Positions 6,418 to 15,286 of a stretch of 64,000 nucleotides of DNA are shown here, piece by piece. A program made the translations under genes and the position numbers. Location of the stretch: positions 20,934-84,933 of the forward strand of contig CP003180.1 in NCBI GenBank assembly GCA_000237975.1. The letters are read 5' to 3'. This stretch comes from Sulfobacillus acidophilus DSM 10332. Its GTDB lineage: Bacteria; Bacillota; Sulfobacillia; Sulfobacillales; Sulfobacillaceae. The notes under the pieces were generated by a model. It ran no database searches. It saw only the letters and a program-made list of their open reading frames with translations, and had not been told where the DNA came from. Numbering within the stretch: position 1 is the first letter of the stretch; every line of letters starts with the position of its first letter.

Positions 6418-8070
6418 ATCCATCGGATTGAAGAGATTAAACGGTCCAGTCGTCACTTGCGGGGAACCGTATTTGACGAACTCTATCACAATCCGGACCC
6501 AGGTCTGTCTGAGGCCAATCGACAATTGGTGAAGTTTTTCGGAATGTACCAGCAACGGGATCGGGACCGGAAAACCTCGCTGGATGAGGCTGTCTATACC
6601 TTTATGGTTCGTATCGCCACCGCTGCCGGTAGTCTAACGGCGGCCCAGTATACGGTATTGGATGCGCTGGCCCAGGATCTGGGGCACGGGTCGTTACGGC
6701 TGACGACCCGTCAAGCGGTACAGATCCATGGGGTGGCCAAAAATGACCTGCCGGCTCTGGTTCAGCGTTTGACGGCGCACGACCTGACGAGTTTAGCGGG
6801 GTGCGGCGACGTTGTGCGGAATGTGGTGGCCTGTCCCTGGCCGGATTTTGGTGGACCCCGAGATCGGGTCCGGGCCATGGCCCACTTGTTGTCGGACCAT
6901 TTCAAACCTCAGACTCGGGCGTATGTGGAATTGTTCGTGGCAGGACAAAAGGTTTGGGAAGCCGCCGAGGATGAGCCGTTATATGGCGAACAGTATTTAC
7001 CGCGCAAGTTCAAAATTGGGCTGACTGTGGCGGGTGATAACTGTATCGATGTGTATAGTCATGACGTCGGTTTGGTATTTCATCCGGCGACCGATCGGTG
7101 GACGGTGCTGGTGGGTGGGGGGCTAGGACAGTCGCAAGGCGTGGCCAATACGCATGCTGCCCTGGCTCACTCTCTTGGGACAATAACGACAGAAGCGGTT
7201 CTGCCGGTGGTCGAAGCGATTGTGACGGTGCAACGGGACTTTGGTCGCCGGGATGATCGGAAATTTGCCCGTTTGAAATATCTCATCGAGGACTGGGGCC
7301 TTAATCGGTTGCGCGCGGCCGTGATTGAACGCACCAAACGGGCGCTCGACCCCCCCGTGCCGCTGGATTGGGATCCGGAGACAGATCACCTCGGACTTCA
7401 CGACCCCAAGGTGGTGGGGGTATGGCTCCCCCAAGGGCGCATTCGCGATACCGCCACGATTCCCTGGGCACGGACCCTCCGGCATGTCATAGCCCAGTAC
7501 CAACCCTGCCTACAAATTACGCCGCAACATCATTTACTACTGGTTTGCACTGAGGCTGAGGAGGCGGGAGCAATCCGCGCAGCATTAGTGGACGGGGGGA
7601 TACCGCTTCCCGAGACATTGTCCCCTATCCGTCGCTATGTCATGGCATGCCCGGCCTTGCCGACCTGCGGACTCGCCTTGGCGGAGGCCGAACGGGTGAT
7701 TGACGCCGTGGTGGCTCAAATCGAGACCAAATGGCAAGAAGTCGGATTATCGCCAACCGATTTGCGCGTGCGTGTGACCGGCTGTTCCAATAACTGTGCG
7801 CGATCGTTTTTGGCCGAAGTGGGGTTGGTCGGGGCCGCGCCGGGCCGGTATCACGTATATGTGGGAGGCACGGTGCGCGGTACGCGGTTGGCGCGCTTGT
7901 TAGAGGAGCGGATTCCATTGGATGCGGTTCCCGACGTGTTGGAACCGATCTTTCGTCAGTATCGCGAAACGCAGGCGCCACAAGAACGGTTTGGGGACTG
8001 GTGTCAACGCATGGCTGTTGGACGCCCGCCGCGGCAGGATCTTCTGGAAGGAGCACACCATCATGGATAA
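6418..8070 (+). CDS. cysI: Assimilatory sulfite reductase, siroheme [4Fe-4S] hemoprotein
   Basis: Reduces sulfite to sulfide. Two ferrodoxin-like NIR_SIR repeats are evident, and the siroheme/[4Fe-4S] ligands appear as CPALPTCGLA and VTGCSNNCARSF. The first supported ordinary start is TTG 6457, but the conserved N-terminus IEEIKRSSRHLRGTV begins upstream in the same frame. The ribosome site GGAGGAGGG (6402-6410) points to a rare ATC (6418) or ATT (6427) start. Length is about 550 aa, normal for CysI/NirA. No flavoprotein partner (CysJ) is adjacent, so ferredoxin is a plausible donor. It is first in an operon with cysH, sat and siroheme genes. Confidence 0.9.
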   Translation: MHRIEEIKRSSRHLRGTVFDELYHNPDPGLSEANRQLVKFFGMYQQRDRDRKTSLDEAVYTFMVRIATAAGSLTAAQYTVLDALAQDLGHGSLRLTTRQAVQIHGVAKNDLPALVQRLTAHDLTSLAGCGDVVRNVVACPWPDFGGPRDRVRAMAHLLSDHFKPQTRAYVELFVAGQKVWEAAEDEPLYGEQYLPRKFKIGLTVAGDNCIDVYSHDVGLVFHPATDRWTVLVGGGLGQSQGVANTHAALAHSLGTITTEAVLPVVEAIVTVQRDFGRRDDRKFARLKYLIEDWGLNRLRAAVIERTKRALDPPVPLDWDPETDHLGLHDPKVVGVWLPQGRIRDTATIPWARTLRHVIAQYQPCLQITPQHHLLLVCTEAEEAGAIRAALVDGGIPLPETLSPIRRYVMACPALPTCGLALAEAERVIDAVVAQIETKWQEVGLSPTDLRVRVTGCSNNCARSFLAEVGLVGAAPGRYHVYVGGTVRGTRLARLLEERIPLDAVPDVLEPIFRQYRETQAPQERFGDWCQRMAVGRPPRQDLLEGAHHHG

Positions 8071-8746
8071 AGCATTGGACGTTGACGCTTATGCGGCCCG
8101 CTGGGAAACCGCCCATCCGCGAGACATCTTGGCTGAGGTAGCCGGTTGGGGTGGGCACTGGACGTTAGCGATGAGCTTTCAGCGGGAAGACACGGTCATT
8201 TTGCACTGGGCCACGATGGTCGGCCTCTCGTTCGACGTGTTTTGGTTGGATACGGACCTTTTGTTTTCCGAAACCTACGCGTTTTATGAAACGGTTCAAT
8301 CCCGGTATCCCGTCCTGTGGCGGCGCATTCGCCCCGCCTTGTCCCTGACGGATCAGGCAGCTCAATACGGGGAGGCGTTATGGCAGCGGGATCCTCATTC
8401 ATGTTGTTTCCGGCGCAAGGTCGAACCGTTGTTCGAGGCGTTGGCTGGCTATGACGGGTGGATTACCGGCATTCGCCGAGAGCAAAGCCCGACACGAGCG
8501 CAGGCACCGATAATTTCTTGGGACGACCGCCACGGTTTATATAAGCTCAATCCTTTGGCGACATGGACTACAGGGCAAGTCCAGGCTGTGACGGAAGACG
8601 AAGGAATCCCGGTCCATCCATTGCATTCCCAGGGATACCCCAGTCTTGGGTGTGCTCCATGCACCCGGCCAACACGGCCGGGGGAATCTCTCCGTGCCGG
8701 ACGATGGGAAGGATGGGATAAGTTCGAATGCGGAATTCATCAATAA
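8063..8746 (+). CDS. cysH: Phosphoadenylyl- or adenylyl-sulfate reductase
   Basis: Reduces activated sulfate to sulfite with thioredoxin or glutaredoxin. ATG 8063 overlaps the preceding gene by 8 bp and follows GGAAGGAGCACACCATC. 227 aa; the PAPS-reductase fold includes LAMSFQREDTV and DTDLLFSETY. The iron-sulfur cysteines SCCFRRKVEPL and GCAPCTRP mark the [4Fe-4S]-containing APS-reducing subtype, and the C-terminal ECGIH carries the catalytic Cys. The absence of an APS kinase gene here fits direct APS reduction (inference). Confidence 0.93.
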   Translation: MDKALDVDAYAARWETAHPRDILAEVAGWGGHWTLAMSFQREDTVILHWATMVGLSFDVFWLDTDLLFSETYAFYETVQSRYPVLWRRIRPALSLTDQAAQYGEALWQRDPHSCCFRRKVEPLFEALAGYDGWITGIRREQSPTRAQAPIISWDDRHGLYKLNPLATWTTGQVQAVTEDEGIPVHPLHSQGYPSLGCAPCTRPTRPGESLRAGRWEGWDKFECGIHQ

Positions 8747-9828
8747 TCGTTCACCAAGGGCCTCCGACGGTGATTCGGCTTGACCGGGATCGCACCTGGG
8801 ATGCGGTGTGTTTGGCCCGGGGGGTCTATGTGCCCTTAGCCGGGTTTATGGGGAAAGCCGATTATGAGGCCGTATTACGTACCATGCGCCTGACCGACGG
8901 CCGCCTTTGGCCATTACCCATCACGTTGCCGGTGCCTGATCCATCATGGGCCGCCTTGAAAGTCGGTGATGTGGTGGAATTGGCCGGTGCAGCGGGATTT
9001 TCCGGTCTCTTGGAAGTAGCCGAGACGTTCCGGCGTAACCTGGCTGCTGAAGCCGACTTCGTTTACGGGACGCGGGAACCTGCCCATCCCGGCGTTAATC
9101 GGTTGCTGGCCGAGCCTGAAGGGGCCGTCGCGGGTACGGTAACCGTCGTTCGGTGGCCGGCGCGTGCTTTTCCGGAGCTTTATTGGCCCGATGAAGTTCA
9201 ATCGATGCTTCAGAAGCATCGATTTCGGTCGGTAGCGTTTTTTCAAACGCGCAATCCTTTACACCGTGCGCACGAAATGTTGTTAAAAATCGCCCTGGAG
9301 CAGGTTGACGCACTTGTCATTCATCCTCTTGTTGGTCCTACTAAATCCGACGATGTGTCGGCTTCGGTTCGTATGGATACTTATCGGGCGTTGATCGCGA
9401 ACTATTTCCCCTCTCATCGGGTTTTCCTGGCTGTCTTTCCGGCCGGAATGCGATATGCCGGACCTCGGGAAGCGTTATTTCATGCGATTGTCCGTAAAAA
9501 TTACGGGGCGACCCACGTGATTGTCGGCCGCGATGCGGCGGGCGTGGGCGCGTTTTACCCACCGGATGCGGCCCGGAAGTTGGTCGCTGACTATGCGACG
9601 GAGATCGGCGTGACACCCCTGACCTTTGATGCGTTCGGATATTGCCCACGGTGCGACGGCATTGCGTCGGCCCGCAGTTGTCCTCATCAATCAGCCTGGG
9701 TCACCTTGTCAGGAACCGAATTGCGTCGTCGTTTAATCGGAGGTGAGCCGATTCCGGCCACCCTAATACGGCCCGAAATCGCCAGCATTTTGCAAGAAGC
9801 GTATCGTATCCCTCCGGAGGAGGTCTGA
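8728..9828 (+). CDS. sat: ATP sulfurylase (sulfate adenylyltransferase)
   Basis: Forms adenylyl sulfate from ATP and sulfate. 366 aa, overlapping cysH by 19 bp. The PUA-like N-terminal domain (VYVPLAGFMGKADYEAVL) is followed by the catalytic domain with QTRNPLHRAHE (the HxGH-like nucleotide motif), VIVGRDAAGVGAFY, and the bacterial zinc-binding pattern CPRCDGIASARSCPH. The C-terminal SGTELRRRLIGGEPIP is typical. It is the monofunctional single-chain type, not the CysDN heterodimer. Confidence 0.95.
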   Translation: MRNSSIIVHQGPPTVIRLDRDRTWDAVCLARGVYVPLAGFMGKADYEAVLRTMRLTDGRLWPLPITLPVPDPSWAALKVGDVVELAGAAGFSGLLEVAETFRRNLAAEADFVYGTREPAHPGVNRLLAEPEGAVAGTVTVVRWPARAFPELYWPDEVQSMLQKHRFRSVAFFQTRNPLHRAHEMLLKIALEQVDALVIHPLVGPTKSDDVSASVRMDTYRALIANYFPSHRVFLAVFPAGMRYAGPREALFHAIVRKNYGATHVIVGRDAAGVGAFYPPDAARKLVADYATEIGVTPLTFDAFGYCPRCDGIASARSCPHQSAWVTLSGTELRRRLIGGEPIPATLIRPEIASILQEAYRIPPEEV

Positions 9829-9829
9829 C

Positions 9830-10342
9830 ATGTCCTCGGGCTTTTATCCCGTATTATTGCGCATAAAGGGGGCGTCGGTGGTTGTGGCGGGCAGCGGGCC
9901 GCAGGCAGCTGCCAAGGTGGAGCGGTTGGTGGCGTCAGGAGTATCCGTGACGTTATTGGCACCGAAGCCCGGACCGGCTTTAGAGGCGTGGAGCGGGCAG
10001 ACGATGGTTGAGGTGGCGCGCCGATCCCTTTCGGAGTCTGACGTGGCGGGCACACGCATTCTGTTTTTGGCGGATGAAGCGCGTGCCCTCGCTCCGGATA
10101 TTTGTCCTCTGGCCGCCCAATATCGGACCTGGGTTAACGTCGTGGATAGTCCGGTCTGGTGCGATTTTTACTCGATGGCTCAGATGCGGCGCGGCAATTT
10201 GCTTATCGCGGTTGCCACAGCGGGACGTGCGCCGGGTATGGCGCGTGCTATTCGCGACCATATAGCCCGGGAGTTGGGTCCCGAATGGGAAGCGCGAATT
10301 GAGGACGCGGCGCGCCGTCGCAAGGAGGAAGGGCATGCCTAA
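9830..10342 (+). CDS. Precorrin-2 dehydrogenase / sirohydrochlorin ferrochelatase (short form)
   Basis: Makes sirohydrochlorin, and possibly siroheme, for the sulfite reductase. 170 aa. It begins 2 bp after sat with YPVLLRIKGASVVVAGSGPQ (Rossmann NAD site, with GSGPQAAAK in place of the usual GGG) and has the family pattern VNVVDSPVWCDFYSMAQMRRG followed by AVATAGRAPGMA. This corresponds to the CysG N-terminal or Met8p-like family. It overlaps the following methyltransferase by 8 bp, so the two act as a split CysG. Confidence 0.88.
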   Translation: MSSGFYPVLLRIKGASVVVAGSGPQAAAKVERLVASGVSVTLLAPKPGPALEAWSGQTMVEVARRSLSESDVAGTRILFLADEARALAPDICPLAAQYRTWVNVVDSPVWCDFYSMAQMRRGNLLIAVATAGRAPGMARAIRDHIARELGPEWEARIEDAARRRKEEGHA

Positions 10343-11090
10343 GGGTCACGTATCGCTTGTGGGAGCGGGTCCCGGTGCGGCCGACCTCGTGACCGTACGA
10401 GCTGCGGAACGACTTGCTGAAGCGGATGTGGTGCTGTATGACCAGTTGGTCCCTGGCGCCGTCGTCGATGCGTGGGCGCCGCAAGCCTATCGCGAATGTG
10501 TCGGCCGTCGGGCTCAGGGACCGCCTTGCCCCGTGGAAACGGTGGTAAGCCAACTCGTAGGGTACGCGCGGAAGGGCTTGGCGGTGGTTCGTCTCCATCA
10601 AGGGGATCCCGGCTTATACGGACGGGTCGCTGACGAAATCCTGGCCTTGATTCATGCAGGAGTTCCCTGGGAATGGATTCCGGGGGTCAGTGCCATGCTG
10701 GCGGCTCCGGCGGCGGCGGGCATCCCGTTAACCCGGCGATCCGCAGCTCGTCACGTTTGGGTGACGACCGCGCACACCACTGACGGTGTCGGGTTACCCC
10801 GCGTACCAAAGGATCCCGCCTGGACCGGGGTCATTTTGATGGGACGCGATCAACAGACAACCATTCGGGACGTGTTACTCGCCCAAGGGTGGGATCCGAA
10901 CACGCCAGTGGTTGTTGTTGGAGCAGCATCGCAGCCGGCGGAAGTCGTCTACAAAACGACCGTGAGGGGATTGCCGGTGTCGATACCAGACTTTCTTCCG
11001 ACGACCGTCATCGTCGGGGCGGCCGCGGAATTTCCCGTTAAGGAGGTGAGGCCGCCAAATTCTGTTAAGGGGTCGATGGACAAGGATTAG
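10335..11090 (+). CDS. cobA: Uroporphyrinogen-III C-methyltransferase
   Basis: SAM-dependent double methylation of uroporphyrinogen III to precorrin-2, the entry to siroheme. ATG 10335 follows AAGGAGGAAGGGC. 251 aa. SUMT motifs are visible: VSLVGAGPGAADLVTVRA, then ADVVLYDQLV, GDPGLYGRVADE, GVSAMLAAPAAAGIPLTRR, and the late ILMGRD segment. Last gene of the sulfate-to-sulfide operon. The peroxiredoxin 43 bp later may be read separately. Confidence 0.93.
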   Translation: MPKGHVSLVGAGPGAADLVTVRAAERLAEADVVLYDQLVPGAVVDAWAPQAYRECVGRRAQGPPCPVETVVSQLVGYARKGLAVVRLHQGDPGLYGRVADEILALIHAGVPWEWIPGVSAMLAAPAAAGIPLTRRSAARHVWVTTAHTTDGVGLPRVPKDPAWTGVILMGRDQQTTIRDVLLAQGWDPNTPVVVVGAASQPAEVVYKTTVRGLPVSIPDFLPTTVIVGAAAEFPVKEVRPPNSVKGSMDKD

Positions 11091-11133
11091 AGCGCTTATC
11101 TCAAAACAATGTCATTGTTAGGAGGTATCGTCA

Positions 11134-11787
11134 TTGGACATCCAAACTGTGAGTTTGCCGCGTATTGGGGACCCGGCACCTGATTTTGAGGCCAATTCGA
11201 CCTTCGGGCCCATTCGTTTTTCGCAGTATCGGGGCCGGTGGGTGTTGCTGTTTTCCCATCCGGCCGACTTTACCCCGGTGTGTTCCACAGAAATCATGGC
11301 CTTGGCCCGGCGCGCCCCGGAATTTGAGCAACGGGGTGTTCAGCTGATAGGGCTGTCGGTCGACAGTGTACCCGCTCACCTGGCCTGGACCAGGAATTTA
11401 GCGGCACATCTCGGGCATCCGGTTCCTTTTCCCATTATCGCCGATTTAGATATGACGGTATCGCGTCGTTACGGGATGCTGCACCCGGGCGAATCCACGA
11501 CAGCCACAGTGCGTTCCGTGTTTTTCATAGATCCGGAGGGAGTCATTCGCGCCCTTGTTTATTATCCTTTGAGTACCGGGCGGAACATCGACGAGCTTTT
11601 GCGGGTTGTTGACAGTCTTCAAGTGACAGCGAGCCACAGTGTGTCGACGCCGGTAGACTGGAGGCCCGGGCAACCCGTGGTTGTGCCGGCGCCAGCCACG
11701 CAACAAGCCATTGAGACGCCAGACGACGCCCGACAAATGGGCCTAGAGTATCAAGAATGGTACCTCCGTTTTAAAACTATAGAGTAG
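11134..11787 (+). CDS. Peroxiredoxin, Prx6 (1-Cys) type
   Basis: Peroxide-reducing thiol enzyme of 217 aa. TTG start with the strong ribosome site TTAGGAGGTATCGTCA. The peroxidatic Cys lies in SHPADFTPVCSTE, followed by GLSVDSVPAHLAW and PIIADLDMTVSRRYGM. The long C-terminal domain (VDWRPGQPVVVP) is typical of Prx6-group enzymes from thermophiles. The C-terminal third has no further Cys, so a one-Cys mechanism is expected. It sits directly behind the sulfur operon and may protect it from oxidants. Confidence 0.92.
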   Translation: MDIQTVSLPRIGDPAPDFEANSTFGPIRFSQYRGRWVLLFSHPADFTPVCSTEIMALARRAPEFEQRGVQLIGLSVDSVPAHLAWTRNLAAHLGHPVPFPIIADLDMTVSRRYGMLHPGESTTATVRSVFFIDPEGVIRALVYYPLSTGRNIDELLRVVDSLQVTASHSVSTPVDWRPGQPVVVPAPATQQAIETPDDARQMGLEYQEWYLRFKTIE

Positions 11788-11811
11788 GATTCTTGATAGG
11801 AGCCCAAGAAT

Positions 11812-11850
11812 GAGGGCGGGTAGTACGTCACGGCGTATCTTCCCGCCCTC
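11812..11850 (+). terminator. Strong GC hairpin after peroxiredoxin
   Basis: GAGGGCGGG pairs with CCCGCCCTC around a 20-nt loop, 25 bp past the stop codon. No T-run follows, but position and stability suit a transcript end. Confidence 0.6.
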
Positions 11851-11906
11851 GGCTATCTACCCGAGACCACCGTTGTGGGCGAGCTATAACGAGGCCGAGG
11901 GTCACT

Positions 11907-12059
11907 GGGGCCGTCTCAAAAGGTATGTCGGCGGTGATCCCGTCCCTAAAATTTGCCCATTGTACCCCTCGTATTGAAGGAAGTAGGTTACGTTCCACCT
12001 CGTTTAGAGGGGTTCAAGTGGGAGAAAATTTTAGGGTCAAAGCCTTTTGACACAGCCCC
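11907..12059. mobile_element. Palindromic MITE, copy 1
   Basis: 153 bp bounded by GGGGCCGTCTCAAAAGG and CCTTTTGACACAGCCCC (near-perfect inverted repeats). Inner arms CCGTCCCTAAAA and TTTTAGGG also pair. No coding capacity. Copy 2 is at 49092-49243, with the same ends and the same internal blocks (GCCCATT.TACCCC; GTCAAGTGGGAGAAA). Confidence 0.75.
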
Positions 12060-13106
12060 GAGCCAAATGGTCAGAAGGGATTCTTCGCAAATTCTTTCAC
12101 CCCTGGGAGTGGCATTACCGCGGCCATTTCCCGGCAGGCGATTTTCGTTGGGGGATATCCGGTGATTTTATGGAACAAATCTTCGGACGTTAGGCAATCT
12201 CGTTGATACAGGCAAATCCTTACATTAGCATGTGAACAGATCGGTGGTTATGTAAGCCGTGCGGAAACATGTATAGGGCAACTGAGAATCCCTGTTCAGC
12301 AGAAAGCGGGTCACCGCTTGGAGACCCCGCTATTAGCCGTGGTGGGAAAAGTGATTGACGATTGTCACTTACATGGCCGTTCCCACTATGCATCGCTGCA
12401 GGTGTTTTTGCGAAGTCAGGCGCCTTACGTCCCGTTTACGGGACGACACGGCATTAGTCACATCGTGCGGGCAGCGCGGAATCGTGAGAATTCGCCAAGA
12501 GCCGGGAAAACATAAGGAGTCCCACATTTTGCGGAACTCCCTGGCGTCCCGGCTTCTCGCCGCCGACCTCCCCTAACCTGTCATCTCCGGCGTTTTGGGG
12601 TAGGCCACAACAAAGACACCACTAAAATCTATCTCCCCACCGATACGGAACATCTGCGACTTTGCACACTGGGCCTCGAGGGTATTAAGATAACTCGGGA
12701 GGTGACCAGATGAGCGAACCCTATACGAGTCACTTTAGGCCGGGTAGAGGGGCGTTTGTGCACAAACGCGTGCCGTGTGTATTTGGTTAGGTGAAAATCC
12801 TCCATTTGGCCAAAAAATTCCTCATGATGCTGGGGAATTTTCTGTTCCAGATTTGGTATATCATGGGTAAATGCCTGCCCCCGGCAATGGGGCCTTCGGG
12901 AGGGCAGGCGTTCTCGGACTAACGCCCCTGGCAGCAAAATTCGTTTTCGGGGCCTTCAATAGCGTTTGCGCAAGACATCGAACGTATCGTGGCTGATTCC
13001 GTAAGGTGGCCTGTTACACCACCCGGCTTTCCTTGAAAAAGCAATTTCTTGCCGTGTTCACGGGGAGCCGCTTGACGACTACAAGTCAGCCCGTTGTCCG
13101 TAACTT
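12060..13106. other. 1 kb without a supported gene
   Basis: Several frames of 60-100 codons exist (for example 12318-12515 plus, 12629-12937 minus), but none has a ribosome site together with a recognisable domain. A hairpin (GGAGT...ACTCC, 12516-12540) and a GC-rich stem near 12875-12910 (CTGCCC...GGGCAG) are visible. The tract is most likely decayed mobile or gene DNA separating the sulfur and hydrogenase operons. Confidence 0.45.
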
Positions 13107-13412
13107 TTATCTATGGATGTGAGAATCTGTCGGGTGGCTATGATTGTGCGGCATCGCGTAGTGGGTATCCGACGGGGAGGTTATTGTAATGGTTGATGAA
13201 GACAAACTTGCAGAAGCTCTGGTGACCTCAAGAGATGCGTCCAGAACCAATTTGAGTGCGTTACTTAAATGGTTGGCGGCATCAGGCAGTTCAGAATGAT
13301 CGTCTATTATGGCCACCCAATCTTTCATCTGGTCACCGAGGAGATTCAATAAATCGGCAATATGTGACAGCGCATGTTCAACATTCTTTGTGGACTCGTG
13401 GATATCGCACAT
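13107..13412 (-). CDS. Small helical protein with His-rich tail, hydrogenase-linked
   Basis: 101 aa, start ATG 13412 behind TTGGAGGCGCATCAC. The TTG at 13427 overlaps the ribosome site and was rejected. The N-terminus MCDIHESTKNVEHALSHIAD is rich in His, Cys and Asp. The middle is amphipathic helix, and the tail MPHNHSHPTDSHIHR has five histidines. It is the last gene of the leftward hyp operon, 45 bp after hypB. No family recognised. The tail suggests nickel or zinc binding, a job done in other species by a His-rich HypB N-terminus that this HypB lacks (inference). Confidence 0.6.
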   Translation of the reverse strand: MCDIHESTKNVEHALSHIADLLNLLGDQMKDWVAIIDDHSELPDAANHLSNALKLVLDASLEVTRASASLSSSTITITSPSDTHYAMPHNHSHPTDSHIHR

Positions 13413-13457
13413 GTGATGCGCCTCCAATAATCAAGAATTTTAACGGACAGAGAAACG

Positions 13458-14150
13458 CTATTGGTAAAATGGTTCTGTCCGGCTGGAGATTCGTGCATTT
13501 CGGGCGTCGACTAAAGCCGTCAGCCATGTGTCCATGCCTAAAGACGTGCGAGCCGATACCCATATAAGGGGAATTTCGGGTCGAACCTCTTCAATGGCTT
13601 GGGAAAATACCTCGCGATTGAATCCGACTACATCGGCCAGGTCGATTTTCGTTACTAATGCTAGATCTGATGTACTTACCAATGTGGGATATTTTACAGG
13701 CTTATCTTCGCCTTCGGTTACCGAAAACAAGACGACTCGGTAGTCTTCTCCCAAATCATAACTGGCAGGACAGACTAAGTTGCCTACGTTTTCGATGAAC
13801 AGAAAATCCAACTCCTTTAAATCCCATCCCATAATGGCGCGTTCGATCATGCTCGCATCCAGATGACATGTCGTGCCGGTAGTGATTTGGCGAATCGGAG
13901 CTCCGCTTTCGGCGAGCCGCTTAGCATCATTTTCCGTAGCCAAGTCTCCCACCACGGCGGCTACATTAAAATCGGGTCGAAGACGGATAAGAGTTTCGCG
14001 AAGCAGAGTTGTTTTACCGGAACCCGGACTGGACACCAGATTAATCACGAAAACACCGGCGGACCGAAATTGGTCGCGTAGATGGTGGGCGAGGCGGTCA
14101 TTTTTTCTAAGCACGTTTTCTCGCACTTCGACAATACGGGGCTCCATCAT
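13458..14150 (-). CDS. hypB: Hydrogenase maturation GTPase HypB (locus 1)
   Basis: GTP-dependent nickel insertion with HypA. 230 aa. The P-loop is SSPGSGKTTLL. The G-domain metal site has GTTCHLDASMI (Cys-His), followed by DFLFIENVGNLVCPA and a TKIDLADVVG guanine-specificity motif. It has neither the N-terminal CxxCGC high-affinity nickel site nor a His stretch. Start ATG overlaps the hypA stop (ATGA), showing translational coupling. Nickel delivery may rely on the adjacent His-tailed protein. Confidence 0.95.
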   Translation of the reverse strand: MMEPRIVEVRENVLRKNDRLAHHLRDQFRSAGVFVINLVSSPGSGKTTLLRETLIRLRPDFNVAAVVGDLATENDAKRLAESGAPIRQITTGTTCHLDASMIERAIMGWDLKELDFLFIENVGNLVCPASYDLGEDYRVVLFSVTEGEDKPVKYPTLVSTSDLALVTKIDLADVVGFNREVFSQAIEEVRPEIPLIWVSARTSLGMDTWLTALVDARNARISSRTEPFYQ

Positions 14151-14497
14151 GAACTAACCTCCAATGCCACGAGTTCCAATTCACGCCCGTGTCGAATATC
14201 TCCGCTTTTGGTATTGCATATGGGACATCGAAAAATGTGACTATCGGTCAAGGTTCGTTCTTCTTGACAGACAGGACAAAAAATTGCAATAGGCACATCT
14301 TCGATTTTTAATTGGGCGCCTTGCAGTACCGTGCCCTCGGTCGCAATATCCCAAGCAAATATCAGGGCATCCTTGACGACACCAGACAATGCTCCGATTC
14401 GAACACGAAGGGCCATGACCTGCATGTTGTGCTGATTTTCACCTATAGCCTCTTGTGCGACGTCAATTAAACTGTGGGCGATGGACAATTCATGCAC
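14147..14497 (-). CDS. hypA: Hydrogenase nickel insertion protein HypA (locus 1)
   Basis: Nickel chaperone working with HypB, 116 aa. The start is GTG 14497, giving the essential N-terminal M-H-E sequence (HELSIAHSLIDVAQ) in which His2 binds nickel. Longer frames upstream would bury this site. The zinc domain is FCPVCQEERTL...FRCPICNTKSG (two CxxC). It overlaps the DUF1641 gene stop by 8 bp and the hypB start by 4 bp. Confidence 0.95.
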   Translation of the reverse strand: MHELSIAHSLIDVAQEAIGENQHNMQVMALRVRIGALSGVVKDALIFAWDIATEGTVLQGAQLKIEDVPIAIFCPVCQEERTLTDSHIFRCPICNTKSGDIRHGRELELVALEVSS

Positions 14498-14960
14498 GTT
14501 GACCAAATTCCTCTGCGAAGCGTTTTGCATAGGCCAAAAGATATCCGAAAGCCGGCTGTATAGTAGGATCGCCAATGGCCCGCATGAATCCCATTACCCC
14601 CACGCGTTGAGGCGGTGCTGTTTTAACGTCGTCCCACGCTTGTGACATGGCTCGAATCACTTTGCTGCCGACAATTAACGTATCCATGGCGACCTTCGTG
14701 TTAACTATCGACGTGACGGTTTCCGAGGTTTCGTTAAATGCTCCGGCGTTTTCAGGAACGCTTGTGCGAAGGGTTTCAATTACTTCATTGACGGCATCGG
14801 CGATTTCCGGGCCGCGGCGTAACACACCGATGAAAGCGTCCAGAAGATAATTGATTTCATCTAACCGATCGATGAGGCGAACTATCGAGGCAACTGTCGC
14901 CGGATTTGTCAGTTTTTCCTCAAGGCGCATTTCTTCCTCACGAACCATTGAAACGGCCAT
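14490..14960 (-). CDS. DUF1641-type protein, hydrogenase-linked
   Basis: 156 aa, all-helical, start behind GGGGGTTGAAAT at 14960. It has the DUF1641 pattern: repeated LLDAFIGVLRRGPEIADAV, then VGVMGFMRAIGDPTIQPAFG and a short helical end. DUF1641 proteins occur beside formate dehydrogenase and hydrogenase genes; the biochemical role is not settled. First gene of the leftward hyp operon and divergent from the hydrogenase structural genes, so probably co-regulated with them. Confidence 0.8.
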   Translation of the reverse strand: MAVSMVREEEMRLEEKLTNPATVASIVRLIDRLDEINYLLDAFIGVLRRGPEIADAVNEVIETLRTSVPENAGAFNETSETVTSIVNTKVAMDTLIVGSKVIRAMSQAWDDVKTAPPQRVGVMGFMRAIGDPTIQPAFGYLLAYAKRFAEEFGQRA

Positions 14961-15013
14961 ATTTCAACCCCCTAAAATGCACCGAATTTTGTGTAACTTG
15001 TTGTTGTTCCTAA

Positions 15014-15043
15014 ATAATAGGGTACAACGAAAACGATAGTCAA
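15014..15043 (-). promoter_or_regulatory. Promoter of the leftward hyp operon
   Basis: On the minus strand TTGACT (15043-15038), 18 bp, TATTAT (15019-15014). About 54 bp before the DUF1641 start codon. Confidence 0.6.
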
Positions 15044-15256
15044 TCGCTCATGAACCACGATAACCCAAAATGAGGGCCATACCGACCGGGGTGTACCGCA
15101 GTGAAAAAAACACCGCAAATACAAGGGGTTTGGTTTGGATCGTGCATTTTAACATCAGCCTTTCTAACCCAAGAAACCTTAATATCCACAAAAACTGCGG
15201 AAATACCAATTACGAAATTTTATATACCCGCAAGGGTATTACCTGAAAGTAACGAC

Positions 15257-15286
15257 TTGACAGACAATTCGACGGATATACATACT
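15257..15286 (+). promoter_or_regulatory. Candidate promoter of the hydrogenase 1 structural operon
   Basis: TTGACA (15257-15262), 18-bp spacer, CATACT (15281-15286), with an AT-rich discriminator. It leaves a leader of about 90 nt before the small-subunit ATG. The -10 is imperfect; TACATA with a 16-bp spacer is an alternative. Confidence 0.5.

Noticed and set aside
12318..12937. Frames of 65-102 codons on both strands between MITE and hyp operon
   Set aside because: No ribosome sites or recognisable motifs; they do not extend into any family.
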